From Verrucomicrobiia bacterium (GTDB lineage: Bacteria; Verrucomicrobiota; Verrucomicrobiia; Limisphaerales; UBA1100): a DNA stretch of 64,000 nucleotides. The translations under genes and the position numbers were made by a program. The DNA lies in the NCBI GenBank assembly GCA_014239365.1, contig JAAZZB010000053.1, positions 26,594 to 90,593 on the forward strand, read 5' to 3'. The notes under the pieces are model-generated. The model was not told the origin of the DNA. It ran no database searches and saw only the letters and a list, made by a program, of their open reading frames with translations. Shown here piece by piece: positions 41,923 to 49,426 of this stretch. The first letter of the stretch is position 1, and each line of letters opens with the position of its first letter.

Positions 41923-43986
41923 ATGGGAGCAGATGAATCCGCAAACGTGAAGCCGATCGAAGCACCGGCGTTGACTCCAATTTCTATTCCGTCCCGCTTG
42001 GCGAGCACGCCATCGGAGCCGCCGAAGTATGCCGTGACGGTGCACGATCGCGCGGGTGCCGAGGTGACGGTAGCCGATCCCAACGCGACGCGCGCGGCGG
42101 TGGCGTTGATGAACGTGCACGCGGTGGTCGGGGGCGCGGCGTGTCACTGGGGTGGCCCGGCGGCGTTCGCGGAAATTATGGCGGCCACGCACGCGCTGAT
42201 GTTTGCCACGGAGGGACGGCAATGGCACGAGGCGTTTCATTTTGTGAATGACGCCGGTCACACGGAAAATGGCGTGTACGCGTTGCGCGCGAATTATGCG
42301 TTTGACGGTATGAGCTACGAGACGCTGCGCGGCTTTCGCGGCATCGAAAGCAAACTCACGGGGCACGGCGAAAGCCACATCAATCCCGAAGGAATTTTGA
42401 TTAGCAACGGTCCGCTCGGTTCCGGCTTGCCGCAAGCGCAAGGCTTGGCCATTGGCGACAAAATGGCGGGCAACGAGCGCGTGACGATTTGCACGATTTC
42501 CGATGGGGCGATGATGGAAGGCGAGGCCAAGGAATCCGTCGCCGCCATTCCCGGCCTCGCGGCGAAAGGGCGCGTGAATCCGTTCGTGCTGATTCTTTCC
42601 GACAACGACACGAAACTTTCCGGCCGCATCACGGATGATAGTTTTTCAATGCAACCGAGCTTCGCCGCGCTGGGGCATCTCGGCTGGAAGGTGATTGAAG
42701 TTGCCGATGGTCACGATTTGCAAGCGGTTTACAGCGCGCTTGAATCGGGGGTCGCTGAGGCTAACTCCAATCCCGCGCAGCCGGTTTGTCTTTGGGTGAA
42801 AACCATCAAAGGCAAAGGGATCGCTTCCACCGAAGCCAGCGCATCGGGCGGTCACGGTTTCCCGTTAAAGAACGGCGAGCTGGCTGGCGAATGGTTGGAG
42901 GAAATTTTTGGCGACGCTGAAGTGCCTGCAGAATTTTCCGAATGGGCCAACGAACTTCGCGCCAAATGGCAAGCCGCCGAAGAGTCCAAAGCCGCTGCAC
43001 CCGTTAGCGACACTCCGGCGGTCAAGAAAAGCAAAGTACAAGCCGGGCTCGCGGCGGGTGCCATTCGTGCGGCGCAGGAAGGAGCGCCGGTGTTTTCTAT
43101 TTCTTCCGACGTGCAAGGTTCCACGGGCGTTAGCGCGTACCAAAAATCTTTCCCCGGCCGCTTCATTGAAGTGGGCATTGCCGAAGCGAATATGATCAGC
43201 ACCGGCGCGGGCATGAGCAAAGTGGGCTTCATTCCCATCGTGGACACCTTCGGCCAATTTGGCGTCACCAAAGGCAACTTGCCGCTGACCATGGCCGCGC
43301 TCAGTCAAGGGCCGGTGATCGCGATGTTCAGCCACGTTGGGTTTCAGGATGCGGCCGATGGCGCGAGCCATCAGGCTACGACGTATCTCGCGGCGGTGAG
43401 CGCCATCCCGCACACAACGGTGATTGCGCCGTCGTGTTCTGATGAAGCGGAGGAGTTTATGTATCAAGCCATCAAACGCTTCGAGGCCGATCGCGCGGCG
43501 GGCAAGGATGGCGAGAGTTATATTTTCTTTGTGGGCCGCGAAAATTATCCGCTCAGTTGGGTGGAGAATCCCGTTTACAATTGGGGCAAAGCGCAGGTGT
43601 TGCAGGAAGGCGGCGACGTGGTGCTGGTTGGCAGCGGCGTGCTGCTCAATCGCGTCATCGAAGCGGGTAAGCAACTTGCCGCCGAAGGCGTGAAGGCGAC
43701 GGTCATCAACAATCCATTTATCAATCAAGTGGATGTCGAAACCATCGGCGCGGCCGTGCAAGCGGCGGGCGGAAATCTGGTGACCATCGACGATCATCAA
43801 TCCATCGGCGGAATGGGCGCGCAACTCAGCCACGCGCTAAGCCGCGCCGGCATCGCGCATCGCGTTAAAACCCTCGGCATCGACGGCGAGTTCGGCCAAT
43901 CCGCGTACAAGGCGGATCAGCTTTACGAAAAGAATGGGCTGAGCGTGGAAGGCGTGATCGCGGCGGCGAAAGAGTTATTGGCTTGA
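41923..43986 (+). CDS. Divergent transketolase (full length)
   Basis: 687 aa with all three transketolase domains. Thiamine-diphosphate and catalytic landmarks are recognisable but altered. CHWGGPA occurs where SGHPGAP is usual, and VNDAGHTENGVYAL occurs where LSNGHGS is usual. SDGAMMEGEAKE matches the GDG...EG cofactor motif. Pyrimidine-domain motifs are FIEVGIAEANMISTGAGM (catalytic Glu), FGQFGVTKGNLPLTMAAL and DGASHQATTYLAAV. The N-terminal ~45 residues are Pro-rich and extra. It probably transfers two-carbon units in the pentose phosphate pathway, but substrate preference may differ. It lies 42 bp after tRNA-Arg. Confidence 0.88.
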   Translation: MGADESANVKPIEAPALTPISIPSRLASTPSEPPKYAVTVHDRAGAEVTVADPNATRAAVALMNVHAVVGGAACHWGGPAAFAEIMAATHALMFATEGRQWHEAFHFVNDAGHTENGVYALRANYAFDGMSYETLRGFRGIESKLTGHGESHINPEGILISNGPLGSGLPQAQGLAIGDKMAGNERVTICTISDGAMMEGEAKESVAAIPGLAAKGRVNPFVLILSDNDTKLSGRITDDSFSMQPSFAALGHLGWKVIEVADGHDLQAVYSALESGVAEANSNPAQPVCLWVKTIKGKGIASTEASASGGHGFPLKNGELAGEWLEEIFGDAEVPAEFSEWANELRAKWQAAEESKAAAPVSDTPAVKKSKVQAGLAAGAIRAAQEGAPVFSISSDVQGSTGVSAYQKSFPGRFIEVGIAEANMISTGAGMSKVGFIPIVDTFGQFGVTKGNLPLTMAALSQGPVIAMFSHVGFQDAADGASHQATTYLAAVSAIPHTTVIAPSCSDEAEEFMYQAIKRFEADRAAGKDGESYIFFVGRENYPLSWVENPVYNWGKAQVLQEGGDVVLVGSGVLLNRVIEAGKQLAAEGVKATVINNPFINQVDVETIGAAVQAAGGNLVTIDDHQSIGGMGAQLSHALSRAGIAHRVKTLGIDGEFGQSAYKADQLYEKNGLSVEGVIAAAKELLA

Positions 43987-44103
43987 TCACTTCACATCCA
44001 CCCACCCCTTGCCGGGCAAATACTCCCGATGGCCGGAGTCTGTAGTGGTGCAGCCGGTGGCGAAAAACAGGGCGGCGGCGGCGATAATCAGGGCGGTTTT
44101 CAT
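43987..44103 (-). CDS. Very small lipoprotein
   Basis: 38 aa from ATG 44103. Lys-initiated signal (MKTALIIAAAALFFATGC) with lipobox F-A-T-G-C at residues 14-18, leaving a 21-residue mature peptide rich in Thr/Gly (DSGHREYLPGKGWVDVK at the end). The stop is directly abutted to the transketolase stop (TGATCA). It resembles the tiny entericidin-like lipoproteins common in Gram-negatives. Confidence 0.7.
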   Translation of the reverse strand: MKTALIIAAAALFFATGCTTTDSGHREYLPGKGWVDVK

Positions 44104-44160
44104 GCCCGAATTATAAACGGGATTGCTCCATCCGCAAGCTTGTTGCAAACTTTCTCCAGC

Positions 44161-44721
44161 GTGCACGACGAGTTTCAAACATTGCAGGGCAAGTTGCTGC
44201 TTGATGGCGGTGGTTTGAGCGGTTCTTTTTTTAACCGCACGGTGGTGCTCATCTGCCAGCATAGCAGCGATGGCGCGTTTGGGCTGGTGCTCAATCGCGG
44301 CGCGGAACGCTCAGTGGGCGAGGCGATCACCGAGGATTTGCCCGAACAAATCGGCGAACAGGATTTGTGGGTCGGCGGGCCCGTGCAGCCAGCGGCGTTG
44401 AGCTATTTGCACAGCGACGATTATTTGCCGGATGCTAATGTGTTTCCGAATCTCAACCTCGACCATTCGCTGGAGGATTTGGTGGAGCTGGGCGGTTCAT
44501 TTTCCAATAGCCAAAAAGTGCGTGTCTTCACCGGTTACTCCGGCTGGGGCCCCGGCCAATTGGAGGACGAAATGAAACGCAGAGCGTGGGTGACGCACAC
44601 TGCCACCATCGAGCACGTCTTCGAGCAATCCCCCGAAAAACTCTGGCGTAATATCATGCGCGAAATGGGCGGAGTGAATCGGCTAATGTCCGACGCGCCG
44701 GATGATTTGTCCTGGAACTAG
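44161..44721 (+). CDS. YqgE/AlgH (UPF0301) family protein
   Basis: 186 aa from GTG 44161, the family's usual length (about 187). The upstream frame to 44029 overlaps the divergent small lipoprotein and is excluded. Conserved motifs are LLLDGGGLSGSFFNRTVVLICQHSSDGAFGLVLNR, VGGPVQPAALSYLH, VRVFTGYSGWGPGQLEDEM and the C-terminal LWRNIMREMGG. Function is not established. It is convergent with uvrB. Confidence 0.92.
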   Translation: MHDEFQTLQGKLLLDGGGLSGSFFNRTVVLICQHSSDGAFGLVLNRGAERSVGEAITEDLPEQIGEQDLWVGGPVQPAALSYLHSDDYLPDANVFPNLNLDHSLEDLVELGGSFSNSQKVRVFTGYSGWGPGQLEDEMKRRAWVTHTATIEHVFEQSPEKLWRNIMREMGGVNRLMSDAPDDLSWN

Positions 44722-44724
44722 CGA

Positions 44725-44795
44725 GCGGCCTTGGGCCGCGGTTGATGGTTGAGGGTTGAGGGAGTGATTGGTTTTCCATCAACCCTTCAATCAAC
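44725..44795. repeat. Hairpin plus imperfect inverted repeat at the yqgE/uvrB junction
   Basis: GCGGCC-TTG-GGCCGC (44725-44739) is followed by GTTGATGGTTGAGGGTTGA (44741-44759), whose imperfect inverse TCAACCCTTCAATCAAC is at 44779-44795. The right arm contains the uvrB stop codon (44789-44787). Possibly a bidirectional transcription barrier. Confidence 0.55.
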
Positions 44796-46751
44796 TTCTC
44801 TCTTCAACTGATTTACTTGATCCCTTAGCAACGCGGCTTTTTCGAATTCCAAGTTCTCCGCTGCTTCGAGCATTTCTGTTTCTAGTTGGCGGATCATTTC
44901 GGTGACGTCGAAATTATCGCTGCTCTCGCGGAGGAGCATGGTGGCTTTGCCGGTGGCGTCTTGGCGGTTGCCGAGGCTTTCTTCCACGGCTCGGGTGACG
45001 CTCTTGGGGGTGATGTTGTTTTGTTTGTTGTGCTCGATTTGTTTTTCGCGGCGATAGCCGGAGGTGGCCATAAATTTCTGGATGCTCTGGGTCATCACAT
45101 CGGCGTACAAAAGCACCCGACCTTTGAGATGACGCGCGGCGCGGCCGGCGGTTTGGATGAGCGCAGTGGCGCTGCGGAGGAAACCTTCTTTGTCCGCATC
45201 AAGAATGGCAACGAGCGCAACTTCCGGCAGATCGAGCCCTTCGCGCAGGAGATTGATGCCGACGAGCACATCGAAATCGCCCTTGCGCAGCGCGCGCAAA
45301 ATCTCCACGCGCTCCAGCGCATCGATATCGCTGTGCAGATAACGCACGCTCACGCCGATGTCGCGGAGGTAATCGGTGAGCTCCTCGGCGGTACGTTTGG
45401 TGAGCGTGGTAACGAGCACGCGCTCGCCCGCATCGGCGCATTGGCGGCATTCCTCGATGAGATCATCGATTTGCCCTTTGAGCGGGCGCACCGTGATGGT
45501 GGGATCGGTAAGACCGGTCGGGCGTACAATTTGCTCGGCCACGTTCGGTTTGGCCCAATCCATTTCCAATGGGGCAGGGGTGGCGCTGACATAAACGGTT
45601 TGGTGTTGGTGCGTTTGGAATTCCTCGAAATTAAGCGGACGATTGTCCAACGCGCTCGGCAAGCGGAAGCCGTGCTCCACCAGCACTGTTTTGCGCGAGC
45701 GATCGCCGGCGTACATCCCGCGAATCTGAGGCAGCGTTGCGTGGCTTTCGTCGATAACCAACAAAAAATCCTTTGGGAAAAAATCCAGCAAGGTGTTCGG
45801 CTTCGAGCCGGGCGGTCGCGCGCTGATGTGGCGGCTGTAGTTTTCGATGCCGCTGCAGTAGCCCAGCTCTTCCATCATTTCCAAATCGTATTCCGTGCGC
45901 ATTTTGATGCGCTGCGCTTCAAGTAATTTATTTTCTTTTTCCAATTGCTGAATCCGCTCGCGGAGTTCCACGCGGATGGTTTTCATCGCGGCCTTCATCT
46001 TGTCGCCTTGAGTGACAAATTGTTTGCCGGGGAAAATGGTGGTGGCCGGCAGCGTCTCAATCGTGTTTCCCGTCAACGGCTCATAACGCTGAATGCGTTC
46101 GATCTCTTCGCCAAAAAATTCCACGCGAATGGCGTCCTCGGTGTTGGCGGGGCGGATGTCCACCGTATCGCCGCGCACGCGGAATTGCCCGCGCTCGAAG
46201 GCGACATCATTGCGCGCGTATTGAATTTCCACCAAGCGCGACAGCAATTGTTCGCGTGTGATTTGTTGGCCCCTCACCAGCGGCACCATTAGCGCTTCGT
46301 AATCCTCGCGGCTGCTGATGCCGTAGATACACGACACGCTGGCCACCACCACCACATCGCGCCGACTCATCAGCGAGCCCATCGTCGAGAGCCGCATCCG
46401 CTCGATTTCCTCATTCACCGATGAATCTTTTTCGATGAACGTATCCGTGCGCGGAATGTATGCTTCCGGCTGATAATAATCGAAGTAGCTCACAAAATAT
46501 TCCACCGCGTTCTTCGGGAAAAAAGTTTTGAACTCCGCGTACAACTGCGCCGCCAACGTTTTGTTGTGAGAAATCACCAACGTCGGCCGGTTGATTTTAT
46601 CGATGACATTTGCCATCGTAAACGTCTTGCCGCTGCCCGTTACCCCCAGCAAAACCTGATGCGCCAAGCCCTCCTCCAGCCCCGCCGAAAGCTGCGCAAT
46701 CGCCTCCGGTTGATCGCCCGCGGGCGGATATGGCTGATGCAGTTCAAACAC
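44787..46751 (-). CDS. uvrB: Excinuclease ABC subunit B
   Basis: 654 aa from GTG 46751, a damage-verification helicase of nucleotide excision repair. Motifs are Walker A GVTGSGKTFTMANV, the beta-hairpin region YYQPEAYIPRTDTFIEKDSSVNEEIE, DESHATLPQ and FPKDFLLVI. Others are YVSATPAPLE, LREGLDLPEVALVAILDADKEGFLRS, QTAGRAARH and the C-terminal UVR motif (AAENLEFEKAALLRDQVNQL). Full length. Confidence 0.97.
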   Translation of the reverse strand: MFELHQPYPPAGDQPEAIAQLSAGLEEGLAHQVLLGVTGSGKTFTMANVIDKINRPTLVISHNKTLAAQLYAEFKTFFPKNAVEYFVSYFDYYQPEAYIPRTDTFIEKDSSVNEEIERMRLSTMGSLMSRRDVVVVASVSCIYGISSREDYEALMVPLVRGQQITREQLLSRLVEIQYARNDVAFERGQFRVRGDTVDIRPANTEDAIRVEFFGEEIERIQRYEPLTGNTIETLPATTIFPGKQFVTQGDKMKAAMKTIRVELRERIQQLEKENKLLEAQRIKMRTEYDLEMMEELGYCSGIENYSRHISARPPGSKPNTLLDFFPKDFLLVIDESHATLPQIRGMYAGDRSRKTVLVEHGFRLPSALDNRPLNFEEFQTHQHQTVYVSATPAPLEMDWAKPNVAEQIVRPTGLTDPTITVRPLKGQIDDLIEECRQCADAGERVLVTTLTKRTAEELTDYLRDIGVSVRYLHSDIDALERVEILRALRKGDFDVLVGINLLREGLDLPEVALVAILDADKEGFLRSATALIQTAGRAARHLKGRVLLYADVMTQSIQKFMATSGYRREKQIEHNKQNNITPKSVTRAVEESLGNRQDATGKATMLLRESSDNFDVTEMIRQLETEMLEAAENLEFEKAALLRDQVNQLKREVD

Positions 46752-46756
46752 GCCGC

Positions 46757-46786
46757 ACGGTACGGGTGCGGGCGGGAGTGTGTCAA
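46757..46786 (-). promoter_or_regulatory. Candidate uvrB promoter, leaderless layout
   Basis: Minus strand: consensus TTGACA, 18 nt, TACCGT, 5 nt, GTG at 46751. No LexA-like box was recognised. Confidence 0.5.
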
Positions 46787-46807
46787 TGTGGCGAGGGCTG
46801 GGTTGTG

Positions 46808-46884
46808 AACCGCAGATTACGCAGATGAGCGCAGATTTTTTTTTTCTGAAAATGAATCTGCTTCATCTGTGGAAATCTGTGGTT
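46808..46884. repeat. CAGAT-type inverted repeat upstream of hemW
   Basis: The left arm (from AACCGCAGATTACGCAGATG to GCAGATT at 46837) and right arm (AATCTGCTTCATCTGTGG to TCTGTGGTT at 46884) are imperfect inverse copies. Both are built from repeated CAGAT/ATCTG words and are separated by a T-rich spacer. It ends 4 bp before the chosen hemW ATG. Confidence 0.7.
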
Positions 46885-46888
46885 GAAA

Positions 46889-48061
46889 ATGGGTTTCCGC
46901 ACGTTACCCTCCGCCGTGCCCGTTGAATCTCTATATTGTCACGTCCCGTTTTGCGCGAGCAAGTGCAGCTATTGCGCGTTCTTCTCGCACGCGCCGGATG
47001 GGAAGACGGTGAACCGCTACGTGGCCGCGTTGGTGCGGGAGATGAAAATGGTGGCGGACGTTTTGCAGCCGCGCACAATTTTCTTTGGCGGCGGCACTCC
47101 ATCGATTTTGAATCTGCGCCAATGGGAAACCGTACTCACGGCGATGGATCGCCTTGGCCTTACGGGCGCGGACGAGTGGACGGTGGAATGCAATCCCGCT
47201 ACGCTCTCGCTGGACAAAGCCAAGCTGCTACGCGCCGCGGGCGTGAACCGCATCTCGATGGGCGTGCAATCGCTCGACGCCAATTTGCTCGAGCGCCTTG
47301 GCCGTGTGCACTCGCGCGAGATGGTTTTTAAGTCATACGACTGCCTTCGCGCGGCGGGCTTCGAGCGCATCAATCTTGATCTGATGTTCGCCATTCCGTC
47401 GCAGACGATGGAAATTTGGAAGGCGTCCCTACGCGAAACCGCCGACTTGGAGCCGGAACATCTTTCCTGCTACGAGGTCATTTACGAACTGGACACCCCG
47501 CTGTACGAGCAACTGCAAGCGGGCGAGTTTGAAGTGCGGGAAGATTTGGCGTGCGATATGTTTGAGGAGCTCGTGGACTTCGCGGGCGAACGCGGTTTTC
47601 ACCAATACGAAGTGGCTAATTTCGCAAAGCATTCCGGCGCAAAAGAATTCGAAATCCCCAGCGAAGCTTGTCGGCATAATATCAACTACTGGCGCGGCGG
47701 CGATTACCACGGCCTCGGCCCCAGCGCCACCGGCTACGTGGGCGGCATCCGCACCACCAATATCGCCAACACCCAGCGCTATTGCGAACACCTCCAACGT
47801 AACAAACGCGCCATCGATCACACCGAGCAACTCCCCCCCCTCCAACGCGCCGGCGAAACCGCCGCCTTCGGCCTCCGAATGAACGCCGGTTGGCCCTTCG
47901 CCGAGTTCCAAAAAACCACCGGCTACGATCTGCGCAACGAATGGGCCGAACCCATGCAAACTTTGGTGGAACAGGGGAACGCTGTGCTGGAGGAAGAACG
48001 ATTCCGGCTCACGCCCAAAGGATTGCGATTCGCCGATGCCGCGGCTGCGGAGTTTTTGTAG
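46889..48061 (+). CDS. hemW: Radical SAM heme chaperone HemW-like (coproporphyrinogen oxidase family)
   Basis: 390 aa from ATG 46889. The radical-SAM cluster motif C-A-S-K-C-S-Y-C is preceded by YCHVPF. Others are FFGGGTPSIL, ECNPATL, RISMGVQSLDANLLERLGRVH, NLDLMFAIPSQT and SCYEVIYELDTPLYEQL. The C-terminal HemN_C-like domain carries NINYWRGGDYHGLGPSA. HemW binds heme and delivers it to hemoproteins. The stop TAG is the second to fourth base of the palindromic element at 48058. Confidence 0.9.
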   Translation: MGFRTLPSAVPVESLYCHVPFCASKCSYCAFFSHAPDGKTVNRYVAALVREMKMVADVLQPRTIFFGGGTPSILNLRQWETVLTAMDRLGLTGADEWTVECNPATLSLDKAKLLRAAGVNRISMGVQSLDANLLERLGRVHSREMVFKSYDCLRAAGFERINLDLMFAIPSQTMEIWKASLRETADLEPEHLSCYEVIYELDTPLYEQLQAGEFEVREDLACDMFEELVDFAGERGFHQYEVANFAKHSGAKEFEIPSEACRHNINYWRGGDYHGLGPSATGYVGGIRTTNIANTQRYCEHLQRNKRAIDHTEQLPPLQRAGETAAFGLRMNAGWPFAEFQKTTGYDLRNEWAEPMQTLVEQGNAVLEEERFRLTPKGLRFADAAAAEFL

Positions 48062-48104
48062 CCCGGACCGGTGGTCCGGGTCCCGGGCCACCGGCCCGGG
48101 CTAC
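48058..48104. repeat. GTAG-hairpin-hairpin-CTAC element, copy B (REPIN-like)
   Basis: 47 bp, identical to 36274-36320 except for one base (central GGGTCCC versus GGGGCCC). Its leading GTAG supplies the TAG stop of hemW at 48059-48061. Confidence 0.88.
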
Positions 48105-48190
48105 ATTTAGTCGCGTGCGGTAATTGATAGAATGTGGCGCTTAAAAAAATCTGTTGGCCAGCGTCCGTGTTTGCTGCCAAGAATCCGCGG

Positions 48191-49321
48191 ATGAGTTCTG
48201 TTGTTGTTCCTATTGAAATTGCTGATGAAGTGAATGCGAAGATTCTTGCGGTGAGCGAGGATCAGTTGCAGGGCTTTCAGCGCGATCCTTTTGGCGTGGT
48301 GGCGGAGCGGACGGGACTAGAACAATCGGTGGTGTTGGAGCGCGTGCGGGCGATGTTGGAGGCGGGCGTCATCCGGCGCATTCGGCAGACGCTGTTGGCC
48401 ACGAATCTCGCGAAGGGCGCGTTGGTGGCTTGGGAGGTGGAGCAGGACAGCCTCGATGCGGCGTTTGATTATATGTTTCAGGAGGATCCATTTTCCGGCC
48501 ACGTGGTGACGCGCTCCACGGACGCGGCTACGGCGGGGTCCAATTACAAACTCTGGACGACGCTGAAAGTGCCTCAGGGGTTTTCGTTGGAAAAACATTG
48601 CGAAGTGCTCAAGGCGAAGGTGGGCGCGAAGTCGTTTCGCATTATGCCGGCCAAGAAAATTTTCGCCCTCGGAGTGGGTCACGTGCGGCGCAAGGATATG
48701 GAGCCGGGCGCGCGCTCGGAGGAGCCGGGTAGGGTGAACGATGTGGCGGTGGTGGATTTGACCGACCACGAGTGGCGCATTATGGAGGCGGTGAAGCGGG
48801 AGTTTGCGTCGGAAGAATTGGTGGAGGATTTGTGGGTTGCGCGCGCGGCGGAAGCGGGTGTGTCGTTGGAGGAATTTTTCAAAGTCGCGGAAGACTTAAA
48901 TGAACGCCGTGTGGTTGGCCGTTTCTCAACATTTTTGGAGCACGTCAAAAAACTTTCCACCGGCGAACAAGTCACGCGCTACAACGCGCTCTTCCACTGG
49001 GCCGTTCCGCCCGGCCGCGAGCTGGACGCCGGGCGCGAAGTGGGGCGGCATTTTATTATGACCCACGGTTATTGGCGCGAAGGCGGGCCGGAGTTTAAGA
49101 ACGTGAATATCATGGGCGTCGCTCACGGCACGGATAAAGAAAAAGTGCTCGCCCACAAAGCCGGCATCGATCAACACCTCGCCGAGGCCGGCATTGAAGT
49201 GAGCTACACCAATGTCTTCTGGGGCGGTCGCAGCGAAATTAAACCCTCCGAGATTTCGCCTCTGGCCTACGGGAAATGGTGCGAGCGTCACGGCATCGAA
49301 CTGGAATCGATGAAGGCTTAA
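48191..49321 (+). CDS. Tandem AsnC/Lrp-fold protein resembling a siroheme decarboxylase fusion (AhbAB/NirDL-like)
   Basis: 376 aa from ATG 48191. Two homologous halves each have a winged-HTH-like start and a ferredoxin-like domain. Half 1 (about 15-165): FQRDPFGVVAERTGLEQSVVLERVRAML, GVIRRIRQTLLATNLAKGALVAWEV, YKLWTTLKVP. Half 2 (about 190-376): VVGRFSTFLEH, YNALFHWAVPPGRELDAG, HGYWREGGPEFKNVNIMGVAHG. The R-R-hydrophobic, NaL-xW-V and THGYwRE...N-x-M-x-H-G patterns recall AhbA/AhbB and NirD/L proteins, which decarboxylate siroheme, rather than DNA-binding Lrp regulators. Lying next to hemW supports a tetrapyrrole role. No other heme genes are in the window. Confidence 0.68.
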   Translation: MSSVVVPIEIADEVNAKILAVSEDQLQGFQRDPFGVVAERTGLEQSVVLERVRAMLEAGVIRRIRQTLLATNLAKGALVAWEVEQDSLDAAFDYMFQEDPFSGHVVTRSTDAATAGSNYKLWTTLKVPQGFSLEKHCEVLKAKVGAKSFRIMPAKKIFALGVGHVRRKDMEPGARSEEPGRVNDVAVVDLTDHEWRIMEAVKREFASEELVEDLWVARAAEAGVSLEEFFKVAEDLNERRVVGRFSTFLEHVKKLSTGEQVTRYNALFHWAVPPGRELDAGREVGRHFIMTHGYWREGGPEFKNVNIMGVAHGTDKEKVLAHKAGIDQHLAEAGIEVSYTNVFWGGRSEIKPSEISPLAYGKWCERHGIELESMKA

Positions 49322-49356
49322 CGGCTGTTTTCCGCAGGTTTTCAGTGAATTGCGCG

Positions 49357-49385
49357 TTGACACGGCCTGCGCTCGCCCCTACCTT
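49357..49385 (+). promoter_or_regulatory. Candidate ppdK promoter
   Basis: Consensus TTGACA, 17 nt, TACCTT. A 41-nt leader separates the -10 box from ATG 49427, so this unit is not leaderless. Confidence 0.5.
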
Positions 49386-49426
49386 CCGCGCTCCGGTTTT
49401 CTAACTGGATTTCACACAACGATTTT

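Noticed and set aside
42865..43833. 322-codon open frame opposite the transketolase gene
   Set aside because: Antisense shadow. It has no motif and the sense gene is clearly coding.
44886..45926. 346-codon open frame opposite uvrB
   Set aside because: Antisense shadow in GC-rich coding sequence. The predicted protein is low-complexity Ala/His/Arg without motifs, whereas uvrB is intact.
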